DNA from: Vibrio galatheae
GTDB taxonomy: Bacteria; Pseudomonadota; Gammaproteobacteria; Enterobacterales; Vibrionaceae
Direction: 5' to 3'
DNA length: 64,000 nt
Assembly (NCBI RefSeq): GCF_000967545.1
Contig: NZ_JXXV01000008.1
Coordinates: 34,645-98,644, forward strand
Within the stretch, counting starts at the first letter, position 1. Each line of letters opens with the position of its first letter. Shown here one piece after another: positions 37,861 through 46,714 of this stretch. Position numbers and translations under genes: made by a program. The notes below the pieces were generated by a model. It saw only the letters and a program-made list of their open reading frames with translations, did no database searches and was not told where the DNA came from.

Positions 37861-39411
37861 TTAGTTTACTTTATCCTCATCCGGATGTCTTTGGGCGAAA
37901 GAGTCATTTTTGTCTAGCAGCGGCTTTTCTGTGATTTGGTCATGTTGGGCAAGCTGTGCTAGATCGCTTGAAATTGGCTTTTTCACCTCTACACCGAGCT
38001 GTTTAAAGCTTTCGGCTTGGCGAATAACATTCCCTCGGCCTGTGGCGAGTTTATTCATCGCCCCTTGATAGCTTTGATTAGCGCGATCCAAGGCTCCACC
38101 TAAATTTTCCATATCATCAACAAACAAGCGTAGTTTGTCGTAAAGCTTGCTTGCTCGCTCAGCTATCAACTTAGCGTTTTGGTTCTGGCGATCATTGCGC
38201 CACAAGTTATCAATGGTACGTAGCGCCACCAGCAAGGTCGTCGGGCTGACTAAAATGATGTTCTGCTCCATCGCGTCTTTGACCAAACTTGGATCCGCTT
38301 GAATCGCCACTTGGAATGCGGGCTCAACCGGAATAAACATCAGCACATAGTCTAAGCTCTGAATCCCTTTGAGTTGATGGTAATCCTTCTGTGAAAGCCC
38401 TTTAATATGAGCACGAAGAGCAAGCAAGTGGTCACTTAGTGCCTTGTCACGCTGTGCGTCGGTTTCTGCATTAAAGTATCTTTCATACGCGACTAACGCC
38501 ATCTTAGAGTCCACCACCACCTGCTTTTCTTGCGGTAAATGAACAATCACATCGGGTTGATAGCGCTTACCCGCCTCGTTCTGTAAGCTAACTTGGGTTT
38601 GATATTCATGCCCTTCACGCAAGCCTGATTCAGCTAAGACACGAGCAAGTACAACCTCGCCCCAATTGCCTTGCTGTTTGTTGTCGCCTTTTAACGCTTG
38701 GGTTAAGTTAAGCGCTTCCTTGGTCATCTGTTCATTGAGGCGCTGCAGGTTTTTAAGTTCATGCACTAAGGTGTGGCGCTCTTTTGCCTCTTGGTTAAAG
38801 CTGTCATTGACCTGCTTTTTAAACCCTTCTAACTGCTCTTTGAGCGGAGACAACAAAATGTCTAGGCTTTGGCGATTCTGCTGATCGACCTTAGCGGTTT
38901 TCGCCTCAAATAGCTGATTAGCCAACTGCTCAAATTGCTGCTTAAGACGCTCTTCCGCTTGCTCGAGTAACTGCAACTTTTCTTGATTAGCTTTGTTTTG
39001 TTGTTCGTGACGCGCTTCTTGCTCACGCAACTGCGCTTCTAGCTGAGACTTTTGTTCGCGCGCCTGATTAAGGTCTTGTGCATATTGCTGGCGCTCCTGT
39101 TTTACCGCATCGAAATAGCGTAACTTTTCTAACACCGCCATGAGCTTACCGTGAGACTGTTTTATCTCATACGCCGCTTTGTCGCGCTCACTATCCAGTT
39201 GATCTAATTCTTGTTGTGCGTCATTAAGCGCTTGTTGTAGCTGGTTAATTTGATTACTTGCCAACTGCTGGTTTGATTCTAACTGTTGTTCAAGGAGCTG
39301 ATTGTCAAAACGCATTTTTTGTTTGACCCACCATCCAACAGCGACACCGCTTGTCACTGCCCCGGCCAAGGTGCTGATCAATATGCCTTGATGCTCAAGA
39401 ATCCATTGCAT
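37861..39411 (-). CDS. rmuC: DNA recombination protein RmuC
   Basis: A 516-residue protein with one N-terminal membrane span (about 8-28), a long coiled coil (about 30-215, Gln/Glu/Lys-rich) and the RmuC nuclease-like domain (about 245-450), including GNWGEVVLARVLAESGLREGHEY and VVDSKMALVAYERY. In E. coli RmuC limits inversions at short repeats; related proteins have been linked to phage defence. It is the first gene of the rmuC-ubiE-ubiJ-ubiB-tatABC operon, the same order as E. coli. The upstream gap to the transporter is 164 bases, with no visible regulatory element. Confidence 0.94.
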   Translation of the reverse strand: MQWILEHQGILISTLAGAVTSGVAVGWWVKQKMRFDNQLLEQQLESNQQLASNQINQLQQALNDAQQELDQLDSERDKAAYEIKQSHGKLMAVLEKLRYFDAVKQERQQYAQDLNQAREQKSQLEAQLREQEARHEQQNKANQEKLQLLEQAEERLKQQFEQLANQLFEAKTAKVDQQNRQSLDILLSPLKEQLEGFKKQVNDSFNQEAKERHTLVHELKNLQRLNEQMTKEALNLTQALKGDNKQQGNWGEVVLARVLAESGLREGHEYQTQVSLQNEAGKRYQPDVIVHLPQEKQVVVDSKMALVAYERYFNAETDAQRDKALSDHLLALRAHIKGLSQKDYHQLKGIQSLDYVLMFIPVEPAFQVAIQADPSLVKDAMEQNIILVSPTTLLVALRTIDNLWRNDRQNQNAKLIAERASKLYDKLRLFVDDMENLGGALDRANQSYQGAMNKLATGRGNVIRQAESFKQLGVEVKKPISSDLAQLAQHDQITEKPLLDKNDSFAQRHPDEDKVN

Positions 39412-39575
39412 AATAATGATTTAACTATTCAGAATAAGATACTTTCAATGGTATTTTAGCACTGGATAAATGTCCAGTTTGTCGGTGTAATATCGAACAG
39501 CTAGACTAGGCGCTTTATCCCTACGACAAACTCGTCACCAGTTGGCAAACGGGTTGGCATTATTAAAGGACGATC

Positions 39576-40481
39576 ATGAACGAGCGCCGTGCTTTGGGCT
39601 TAGGTTTATCAGCGGTTTTACTCTGGTCAACAGTCGCCACAGCTTTCAAAATTACTCTCGCGGAGTTTTCTCCCATTCAAATGCTCACCGTGGCTAGTGT
39701 CGTCTCTGCTCTGGCCTTATTAGTCATCTGTGCTGCACAAGGCAAACTGAAAACTCTGCCGACGACTTTTATCTCTAACCCCGGCTATTACCTCCTGCTG
39801 GGTCTGATCAATCCGCTTGCGTACTACGTGATTTTATTTAAAGCCTATGAGCTGCTGCCTGCCTCCCAAGCGCAGGCAATCAATTACAGTTGGGCCATTA
39901 CTCTTACGTTGATGGCGGCGGTTTTCTTAGGGCAGAAGATTCGTAAGCAAGATTGGGCGGCGTGCTCGTTCAGTTATTTAGGTGTGATTGTTATCGCCAC
40001 GCAAGGTGATATTCTCGGCCTCAACTTTGAGAGCCCGCTTGGGGTAGGATTGGCGTTGTTTTCCACTTTATTGTGGGCAAGCTATTGGATCCTTAACACC
40101 AAAAACAAAGCCGATCCGGTTGTTGGTGTCTTACTTGGTTTTCTGGTCGCGATTCCGTTTGCCCTTGGCTTAACCATCTATGAGGGTGAGAGTTTTAGTC
40201 AGATTACATTACAAGGCTGGCTTGCAGTGAGCTATGTCGGCTTGTTTGAGATGGGTATCACCTTCGTGCTGTGGTTAAGCGCTCTGAAACTCACTCAGAA
40301 CACGTCGCGCCTAAGCAATCTGATCTTTGCCTCTCCGTTTATTTCACTGATGCTACTGGCGACCATTATTGGCGAGCAGATTCATTCATCTACGCTTGTC
40401 GGCTTAGTGTTGATTATTACTGGGTTAGTGATCCAGCAGATCAAATTTGGCAAAAAAGATCTCACCAAACAGTCAGCATAA
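39576..40481 (+). CDS. EamA/DMT-family transporter
   Basis: A 301-residue membrane protein with ten predicted spans in two EamA repeats (about 8-140 and 155-290). N-terminal LGLGLSAVLLWSTVATAFKITL and the mid-protein SWAITLTLMAAVFLGQK are typical of the family. It is probably a metabolite or amino-acid exporter; the substrate cannot be read. It is a single gene opposite rmuC and convergent with the HDOD gene, with 26 bases between stops and no clear terminator. Confidence 0.85.
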   Translation: MNERRALGLGLSAVLLWSTVATAFKITLAEFSPIQMLTVASVVSALALLVICAAQGKLKTLPTTFISNPGYYLLLGLINPLAYYVILFKAYELLPASQAQAINYSWAITLTLMAAVFLGQKIRKQDWAACSFSYLGVIVIATQGDILGLNFESPLGVGLALFSTLLWASYWILNTKNKADPVVGVLLGFLVAIPFALGLTIYEGESFSQITLQGWLAVSYVGLFEMGITFVLWLSALKLTQNTSRLSNLIFASPFISLMLLATIIGEQIHSSTLVGLVLIITGLVIQQIKFGKKDLTKQSA

Positions 40482-40507
40482 CAAACTCGTAACATAAGCT
40501 GGCCTAG

Positions 40508-41332
40508 CTAAAACAGTTGATAGGCTAGCTCACTACCTTGACCACGTACCGCATCAATTTTTACCGCCAATTGCGGAGAAACATGCAATGCCACCGCCGC
40601 CTTGCTGCGCGCTAAATACGCCTGCTTTTCGCTCTCATCGAACATCATATCCCAGCGCTGGTGAGCATCTCGGGCTAAATACATTAAACACGCCAAGCGC
40701 TTTGACTCAACCGCTTTGCCGGGGTGATTCACATTGGCGATCGCATCCACCAGCTCTGTCGGGAATTTCCAACTTTCTGCTAACACTGCGCCTAGCTGTT
40801 GAGCATCGACACCCAGTACTTCGCGCTGAACCTGAGCCGGATTTTCGCCGCTCGCGACGCGCTGACTAATTAAAATGGCTTTTTCCGGTTCGAGCGTGTG
40901 GATCATTAACTCGCCGATGTTGTGCAATATACCGGTAGTAAAGGCTTCGTTGGGGTCTAGCTTAATATCTTTAGCGATTGTGCTGGCGATGGTGGCGATT
41001 TCAAATGTCGCTGCCCAATAATCTTTAATGTTGAGGGTTTCAATTTTGGGGAAACTTGAAGCGAGAATTGATGAAGAGATAAGATTGCGAATCGCACCAA
41101 TCCCGATGCGCACAATTGCATCATTAATGTTGGCTACTCCTTTAACCCCACCAAATTGTGCCGAGTTAGCCATTCTTAGCACTCTGGCCAACAGTACCTG
41201 ATCCATTGCCATTTTATGGGCTAGCTCGCCAAAATTGATTGAATCTCGGTTTACCATCTCAAGCAATTCTTGGAGAACACTTTCGATACGTGGTAGCTCG
41301 TTAATACGTGAGATCAGTGCTTGTTGACTCAT
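40508..41332 (-). CDS. HDOD-domain signalling protein
   Basis: A 274-residue protein whose first 200 or so residues form an HDOD domain, a HD-like helical fold without phosphohydrolase activity: INELPRIESVLQELLEMVN, then LLARVLRMANSAQFGG and INDAIVRIGIGAIRNLISS. The metal-binding HD pair is not evident, as is usual for HDOD. Such proteins act in regulatory complexes for motility, chemotaxis or stress in vibrios. There is no attached output domain. It is a monocistronic gene facing the DMT transporter. Confidence 0.85.
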   Translation of the reverse strand: MSQQALISRINELPRIESVLQELLEMVNRDSINFGELAHKMAMDQVLLARVLRMANSAQFGGVKGVANINDAIVRIGIGAIRNLISSSILASSFPKIETLNIKDYWAATFEIATIASTIAKDIKLDPNEAFTTGILHNIGELMIHTLEPEKAILISQRVASGENPAQVQREVLGVDAQQLGAVLAESWKFPTELVDAIANVNHPGKAVESKRLACLMYLARDAHQRWDMMFDESEKQAYLARSKAAVALHVSPQLAVKIDAVRGQGSELAYQLF

Positions 41333-41420
41333 AGAGTTTACTCCTTAGATGCCCTTCACTTTTTTATAAGATAAGTGTAGTACTAATGAATAAACTCTAA
41401 TCACAATTCCTTGATGAAAA

Positions 41421-42614
41421 TTACACCCACTGCCCGGCCACGAAACCAGAACTCCAACACCATTGGAAGTTATATCCACCTAACCAGCCAGTGACATCCA
41501 TAACTTCGCCAATGAAATACAAGCCTTGCACTTGATTGCATTCCATGGTTTTTGAAGAGATGTGCTGAGTATCCACACCACCTAGTGTTACTTCCGCGGT
41601 GCGGTAACCCTCGGTGCCATTGGGTGCAATTTGCCAGTTCTCTAGTTGGCTCGTTATGGCGCTGAGCTGCTTGGAATTAAATTGTTTAAGTGGCTTGTCT
41701 TCGAAGATTTTACGCTCGATTAGCACCTCAACTAAACGCTTAGGTAGCACTTTCGCCAAGGTGTTTTTTAAACTCTGATTGGGGTGCTTCTCTAATGAAC
41801 GTTGCAGTAATTCATCAACATCCACTTCAGGAACTAGGTTAATGGTAACCGCTTGACCCGCTTTCCAGAACGACGAAATTTGTAACACGGAAGGCCCCGA
41901 CAAACCACGATGAGTAAACAGCAACGCCTCTTTAAATACTGTGCCGTCTTGGGCTGTTATTTCTGCGGGTATGGCGATGCCCGACAATTCGGCAAACGCC
42001 TCTTTGTCTTCCTTGTGGAGCGTAAATGGCACTAAGCCTGCACTGGTGGGTACCACGTTTAAATCAAATTGCTCTGCAATCTTGTAACCAAATGGCGTCG
42101 CACCGAGTTTAGGCATGGAAAGCCCTCCCGTTGCCACCACCAAGGAGTCACACTCAATCACATCGGTGTTTGAGTGCAGCACGAATCCTGTCGTGGTTTT
42201 TTCAATATGGTGGACGTCTTGCTGGTAGCGTTGCGTTACCGTTGGTAAGTCACACTCAGCCAGCAACATCTTGACGATGTCTTTGGAATTGTAGTCACCG
42301 ACACAAAATAGCTGACCATGATCGCGCTCTTCAAACTCAATACCATGCTTGCTGACCATAGCGATAAAGTCCCAGTTGGTGTACTGAGAAAGCGCAGATT
42401 TAACGAAGTGAGGGTTTTGACATAAGAAATTGTTTGCCGACACGTCATAGTTAGTGAAATTACATCGACCACCACCGGCAATCAGGATTTTTCGCCCTGG
42501 TTTTTTGCCGTGCTCCAGCACCAAGACTTTACGACCACGCTTACCCGCCTGTGCGGCACACATGAGTCCAGCGGCACCTGCGCCAATAATGACGACATCA
42601 AACTTTTCTGTCAT
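41421..42614 (-). CDS. NAD(P)/FAD-dependent oxidoreductase, HI0933/YhiN family
   Basis: A 397-residue flavoprotein. The dinucleotide-binding GxGxxG is DVVIIGAGAAGLMCAAQAGKRG at about residues 6-27, followed by the family motif GKKPGRKILIAGGGRCNFTN and, near the end, VMDVTGWLGGYNFQWCWSSG. The substrate is unknown; YhiN-type proteins are conserved and only indirectly linked to metabolism or tRNA modification. ATG 42614 is preferred over a TTG two codons upstream. It lies 104 bases after the uspB stop, with a terminator between. Confidence 0.9.
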   Translation of the reverse strand: MTEKFDVVIIGAGAAGLMCAAQAGKRGRKVLVLEHGKKPGRKILIAGGGRCNFTNYDVSANNFLCQNPHFVKSALSQYTNWDFIAMVSKHGIEFEERDHGQLFCVGDYNSKDIVKMLLAECDLPTVTQRYQQDVHHIEKTTTGFVLHSNTDVIECDSLVVATGGLSMPKLGATPFGYKIAEQFDLNVVPTSAGLVPFTLHKEDKEAFAELSGIAIPAEITAQDGTVFKEALLFTHRGLSGPSVLQISSFWKAGQAVTINLVPEVDVDELLQRSLEKHPNQSLKNTLAKVLPKRLVEVLIERKIFEDKPLKQFNSKQLSAITSQLENWQIAPNGTEGYRTAEVTLGGVDTQHISSKTMECNQVQGLYFIGEVMDVTGWLGGYNFQWCWSSGFVAGQWV

Positions 42615-42638
42615 GAACAACTACTCAACCAAAACCAA

Positions 42639-42668
42639 TAAAAAAGGATGTGCGTGGTGCACATCCTT
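42639..42668 (-). terminator. Terminator after uspB
   Basis: A 10-bp stem AAGGATGTGC/GCACATCCTT with a five-base loop and six T residues on the minus strand, about 50 bases past the uspB stop. Confidence 0.88.
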
Positions 42669-42718
42669 AGCAATTTTCGCGGCTATTTTAACGACATTTA
42701 TGCCGAATGCCAATTGAG

Positions 42719-43042
42719 CTAAAGAATCATCGCAGCCAGCAAGGTAACCGCGAGAAGCGAAGTCGATAGAATAAATAACTCTCTCACCCTGTCGCACTTT
42801 CCGGTAAAGACTTCATCATGGTGATGATGGTATTCCTTACTCTTGATGTAGTGAAATAGGCGCACTTGCTTAGTAACGTTGCCGTGAGTGGTAAAGAAAC
42901 CGTTGCCGTCTACTTGCTGATAAAGCAACGGGTGGGCTTCACGCATGATGTAAATCAGAGAACGCAGCGCCGTCAGGTAGCGCGCCATATTTACTAGCGT
43001 CACCATCATTAGCGCAAATAGAATTGTGTCAGCGTTGATCAT
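42719..43042 (-). CDS. uspB: Universal stress protein B
   Basis: A 107-residue membrane protein with spans at about 5-20 and 88-107. The middle segment [29 protein letters not shown] is near-identical in pattern to E. coli UspB, and the lengths match (111). UspB is an RpoS-dependent stationary-phase protein linked to ethanol resistance. In E. coli it is next to uspA; here the ferritin gene lies between them. It follows ftnA by 72 bases on the same strand. Confidence 0.93.
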   Translation of the reverse strand: MINADTILFALMMVTLVNMARYLTALRSLIYIMREAHPLLYQQVDGNGFFTTHGNVTKQVRLFHYIKSKEYHHHHDEVFTGKCDRVRELFILSTSLLAVTLLAAMIL

Positions 43043-43114
43043 CTTTTCCTCCCTACATCTTCGCGCATGCCCGGAGAAAAAGACGATCTACTTAGAGTGT
43101 CTTATTGCTGAACA

Positions 43115-43642
43115 TTATCCAGCTGGGGCATCCATGATCGAAGATGAACCTTCTTTTGCCAAAGCTGCTAAATCTTTGTCGATAAAGAACAGCGCTTTGC
43201 CGTCTTCGCCAACTAGATCTAACTTATCTAAGATCCCTTTAAATAACTTCTCTTCCTCGTGCTGCTCTGCAACGTACCACTGCAAGAAGTTGAAAGTAGA
43301 ATAATCTTGTGATGTAAACGCGACATGGGCAAGTTTGTTGATTTTTTCAGTAATCATCTGCTCATGTTCAAATGTCTCGCGGAAGACATCGCCCAGACTA
43401 TTAAATTCGTGCTTAGGTGCTTCAATGGCGCCTAAGATTGGCATTGCACCTGTCTCGCTCACGTATGTGAAAAGACGCTGCATGTGCTCCATCTCTTCTA
43501 CGGCATGTTTGCGTAAAAATTCCGCGGCACCGTCGAAACCTTTGTCTTCACACCAAGCACTCATTTGTAAGTATAGATTGGATGAGAAAAATTCGAGATT
43601 AATTTGCTCATTCAATTGATCGACCATTGCTTGAGAAAGCAT
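43115..43642 (-). CDS. ftnA: Non-heme ferritin
   Basis: A 175-residue four-helix iron-storage protein forming a 24-subunit shell. Ferroxidase ligands are visible: Glu in INLEFFSS (near 17), EEMEH (near 50-53), EHEQ (near 94) and AEQHEEE (near 127-130). It lacks the heme-binding Met of bacterioferritin, so it is the FtnA type. It is divergent from uspA with about 150 bases between. Iron control through RyhB or Fur is plausible, but no Fur box is obvious in that gap. Confidence 0.95.
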   Translation of the reverse strand: MLSQAMVDQLNEQINLEFFSSNLYLQMSAWCEDKGFDGAAEFLRKHAVEEMEHMQRLFTYVSETGAMPILGAIEAPKHEFNSLGDVFRETFEHEQMITEKINKLAHVAFTSQDYSTFNFLQWYVAEQHEEEKLFKGILDKLDLVGEDGKALFFIDKDLAALAKEGSSSIMDAPAG

Positions 43643-43795
43643 CTACTACTCCTACTAAGTCTATGAAGTTAAATTGACCATCTGCTTATCACCATAACAC
43701 TTTGTATACCAAATGTGGATCTGAGATCACTTCAGCAAAATTTATTCATGCAAGGTGCTAATCTTTAATTAGAACCCATATCAGGAGATAGCACT

Positions 43796-44221
43796 ATGAG
43801 TTATCAACATATTTTGGTGGCCATCGACCTTTCAGAAGACAGCAGATTACTGGTTGAGAAAGCGGTATCGTTGGCGAAACCACTGGATGCCTCTGTCTCT
43901 TTTGTCCACATTGATGTCAATTACGCCGAGCTTTACACAGGGCTGATCGATATCAATCTAGCCGAAACACAACATCAGGCGATTGAAGCGTCACAGAAAC
44001 AGCTGCAAGATCTCGCTGACCATGCTGATTACCCGATTAAACATACGCTGGTTGGCAGTGGTGATTTAAGCAATGAGCTGTGTGACACGATTAACGAATT
44101 CAATATCGATCTAGTGGTGTGTGGTCATCATCAAGATTTTTGGAGCAAATTGCTCTCTTCAACGCGCCAATTGATCAACTGCTCACCCGTCGATATGTTG
44201 GTAGTACCACTCAAAGACTGA
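43796..44221 (+). CDS. uspA: Universal stress protein A
   Basis: A 141-residue Usp-domain protein of the UspA (non-ATP-binding) subgroup: YQHILVAIDLSEDSRLLVEKAVSLA at the start, DINYAELYTGLIDINL-like middle, and VVCGHHQDFWSKLLSSTRQLINCSPVDMLVVPL at the end. The G-2x-G-9x-G(S/T) ATP motif is absent, in line with UspA. It is induced in growth arrest and stress. GGAGAT lies close before the ATG. It is followed 57 bases later by a transporter gene on the same strand. Confidence 0.94.
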   Translation: MSYQHILVAIDLSEDSRLLVEKAVSLAKPLDASVSFVHIDVNYAELYTGLIDINLAETQHQAIEASQKQLQDLADHADYPIKHTLVGSGDLSNELCDTINEFNIDLVVCGHHQDFWSKLLSSTRQLINCSPVDMLVVPLKD

Positions 44222-44278
44222 TTGATCGCTAACTTTGGTATACACTGCCCCAATAGTTTTTGATAATGAGTCTTAATC

Positions 44279-45163
44279 ATGGGGTATTTATCTGCGGTCA
44301 CCTTGTTGTGGGCGTTCTCGTTTAGCCTGATCGGTGTTTATCTTGCTGGTCAGGTTGATTCTTGGTTCTCAGTCCTGATGCGTGTCGCATTGGCGAGCGT
44401 GGTTTTCCTGCCATTCCTTAAATTTAAAGGAGTCGATAAAGGGTTGATTGCCAAATTAATGGTGGTAGGTGGCTTCCAGCTCGGCTTGATGTACTGCTTC
44501 TACTACCAATCTTTCCTTCTGCTTTCGGTACCGGAAGTGCTTCTGTTCACCGTCTTTACACCTATCTATGTCACTCTGATCTACGATTTGCTTAAGCGTC
44601 GTTTTTCCCCTTGGTATTTGGTGACCGCTGTCATTGCGGTTGCAGGCGCTGCATTTATCAAATTTGCTGGCATCAATGATAACTTCATTGTCGGCTTCTT
44701 AGTGGTACAAGGGGCAAATATCTGTTTCGCGATCGGCCAGGTTGGCTACAAGTATCTTATGGAGAAATATCAGGTTGATTTGCCTCAGCACGCTATCTTT
44801 GGTTACTTCTACTTGGGTGCACTGTGCGTCGCAACGGTTGCTTTCGCCTTAATGGGTAACATAGACAAGATGCCAACAACCAACACTCAATGGGGCGTAT
44901 TGATCTATCTTGGGCTTATTGCATCAGGCTTGGGCTATTTTGCTTGGAACAAAGGCGCAACTATGGTCAATGCTGGTGCGCTTGCCGTCATGAACAACGC
45001 CTTGGTACCAGCAGGCCTTATCGTCAACATTGTGATTTGGAACCGAGATGTCGATATTACTCAGTTAGCGATTGGTGGAGCGATTATTTTGCTCTCTTTG
45101 TGGGTAAACGAAACTTGGGTCAAGCGTAAGGTTGAACAGAGCTACCAGACATCAACAAGGTAG
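44279..45163 (+). CDS. DMT-superfamily transporter (carboxylate/amino-acid/amine type)
   Basis: A 294-residue inner-membrane protein with ten predicted spans. The start MGYLSAVTLLWAFSFSLIGVYLAG and the middle PEVLLFTVFTPIYVTLIYDLLKRR are typical of the EamA-like carboxylate/amine transporters common in Vibrio. Direction and substrate are not visible. It may be cotranscribed with uspA, as the gap is 57 bases without a terminator. It ends with a hairpin facing the convergent hypothetical gene. Confidence 0.82.
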   Translation: MGYLSAVTLLWAFSFSLIGVYLAGQVDSWFSVLMRVALASVVFLPFLKFKGVDKGLIAKLMVVGGFQLGLMYCFYYQSFLLLSVPEVLLFTVFTPIYVTLIYDLLKRRFSPWYLVTAVIAVAGAAFIKFAGINDNFIVGFLVVQGANICFAIGQVGYKYLMEKYQVDLPQHAIFGYFYLGALCVATVAFALMGNIDKMPTTNTQWGVLIYLGLIASGLGYFAWNKGATMVNAGALAVMNNALVPAGLIVNIVIWNRDVDITQLAIGGAIILLSLWVNETWVKRKVEQSYQTSTR

Positions 45164-45170
45164 TGCCTTT

Positions 45171-45206
45171 CCAAACCATGCTTTCGGTTGGTGAAGGCAT
45201 GGTTTT
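45171..45206 (+). terminator. Terminator after the DMT transporter
   Basis: A stem CCAAACCATGC pairing with GCATGGTTTTGG (one bulged T), with a 15-base loop and a T4 run, placed between convergent genes. Confidence 0.65.
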
Positions 45207-45217
45207 GGTAAGTATTG

Positions 45218-45751
45218 CTAGTGTAGGTTGCTAGTCAATTGCAGCTCTCCCCCCTCGGAACTTAGGTTAATTCGCTCAACCTTAGCTTCAAGTTTCTTCT
45301 GCTTTTGCATCAATTTGTTCTGTTTCTTCGCCAGTTTAATGAGCTTTTTCTGTTGCTTATAGTGCTTCTTAAGCGCTTTTTTCGCCTGCTTAAGTGATTT
45401 TTTATCTGCTAAATCAACGGCGTCTATCGTTATTTGCGGGACTTGGCTCAACATGAGTTCGCCTTTTTGCTGCTGTGCTCGTTGCTTGACTCTGTCTATC
45501 ACACGTCGTACCGCTAGCGCTTTCTGTTGTTCAGCAATCGAAGTTGCTGCAGGCAGTGCTTCCGCGAGTAGTGCAGAGTTTTGTTGTAGCTCGGCAGGTT
45601 TATCTTGGCAAACTTGAGGAGGGATAGCAGCAGGCTTACATAATGAATTTTTCGAAGCGGATGAACGAGCACACGAACGACAGATGTATTTAGGCTCAAC
45701 CACCAAACGATGAATCTCGCCCAAATTATCCGCAATCTGTTTACGGTTCAT
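45218..45751 (-). CDS. Lys-rich coiled-coil protein with Cys motif, function unknown
   Basis: About 177 residues, taking ATG 45751 as start; the frame extends to a TTG 25 codons upstream that looks less likely. Near residue 23, CRSCARSSASKNSLC and a further Cys about 12 residues on suggest a small metal-binding or disulfide cluster. The C-terminal half is very rich in Lys and Gln with a repeated KKL/QKK pattern (about 115-165), likely a basic coiled coil able to bind nucleic acid. No known family comes to mind. It lies 121 bases downstream of rsmJ on the same strand. Confidence 0.65.
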   Translation of the reverse strand: MNRKQIADNLGEIHRLVVEPKYICRSCARSSASKNSLCKPAAIPPQVCQDKPAELQQNSALLAEALPAATSIAEQQKALAVRRVIDRVKQRAQQQKGELMLSQVPQITIDAVDLADKKSLKQAKKALKKHYKQQKKLIKLAKKQNKLMQKQKKLEAKVERINLSSEGGELQLTSNLH

Positions 45752-45872
45752 CTTACAAAAACGTTTAGCCACACGACCACTCCAGCTAAGAATACGAATA
45801 GTTCTTAGTAAGATATACCCGTTCAAAGACTAATTAGCAAGAATAAAACTGAGTCTAGTACAGCTACAATTT

Positions 45873-46652
45873 CTAAGTCATTGATGCATTAACATAAACA
45901 TCAAAACGATTCTTTTTCGTCTCAATCGCCATCGTTGGCTTTTGCTCATCAAGCCAGCCAGCGTAATCTGGCCTTTTCACTACTACTCTTTTACCCGCAA
46001 GGGCTAAAGCAGGTTCCAACAGCCCATCGGCATCAAGATCTGCGCCGACCAAAGACTGAAATACACGCATCTCTTTCTTAACCAACGCGCTTTTTTTCTT
46101 ATTCTCTGGATGTGGGTACATGGGATCGAGATACACTACATCGGGTTTAACAAATTCGGAATCTTGAGCAAGCTGATTAAGCGCATTGTGGCTAGAGGCG
46201 TGAATCAACGACATGCGCTCCGTAACCCAATCTCCAATCTCAGAGTCGCCTTTCGCTCTCTCCAAACCATCATCAAGTAATGCCGCCACAACCGGATGTC
46301 GTTCAACCATCTGCACCTTACACCCTAGAGACGCAAGGACAAACGCATCTCGCCCTAACCCTGCCGTACCATCCAAAATGGTTGGTGTCGCACCTTTGTT
46401 CAACCCTGCTGCTTTGGCAATCGCCTGACCTTTGCCACCACCAAACTTGCGTCTATGCGCCACCGCACCACCAGCCAGATCGACAAATATTGCGCCCAAT
46501 TTGGGTTCATCTAGCTTGCGAAGTTCTAGGCGTTGCTCTGTCAGTACCAGAGCAAACACACTCTCATCGCAATGAGTTAACCCCCAACGCTGTGTCAGCT
46601 GTAGAAAGCGTTCCGTTTGGGTTTGGTCTTCACAAAGCAGTTGTAGTTGCAC
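45873..46652 (-). CDS. rsmJ: 16S rRNA (guanine1516-N2)-methyltransferase RsmJ
   Basis: A 259-residue SAM-dependent enzyme. Motif I is [20 protein letters not shown] near residue 92; the catalytic DPMYPHP is near 176 (seen as [23 protein letters not shown]). [15 protein letters not shown] ahead of motif I is the conserved RsmJ/YhiQ signature. It methylates the base at E. coli 16S position 1516. In E. coli it also lies near uspA/uspB, which fits this neighbourhood. Confidence 0.95.
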   Translation of the reverse strand: MQLQLLCEDQTQTERFLQLTQRWGLTHCDESVFALVLTEQRLELRKLDEPKLGAIFVDLAGGAVAHRRKFGGGKGQAIAKAAGLNKGATPTILDGTAGLGRDAFVLASLGCKVQMVERHPVVAALLDDGLERAKGDSEIGDWVTERMSLIHASSHNALNQLAQDSEFVKPDVVYLDPMYPHPENKKKSALVKKEMRVFQSLVGADLDADGLLEPALALAGKRVVVKRPDYAGWLDEQKPTMAIETKKNRFDVYVNASMT

Positions 46653-46714
46653 GCAGTGCTCCTAAAAGTGGTCGTAGTTTTGCGCCGCAGTGTACTGGAT
46701 TTTGAGCCACTTCA

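Noticed and set aside
37861..39411. RmuC as part of a phage-defence island
   Set aside because: It sits in its normal core-genome operon with ubi and tat genes; nothing mobile or defensive is around it.
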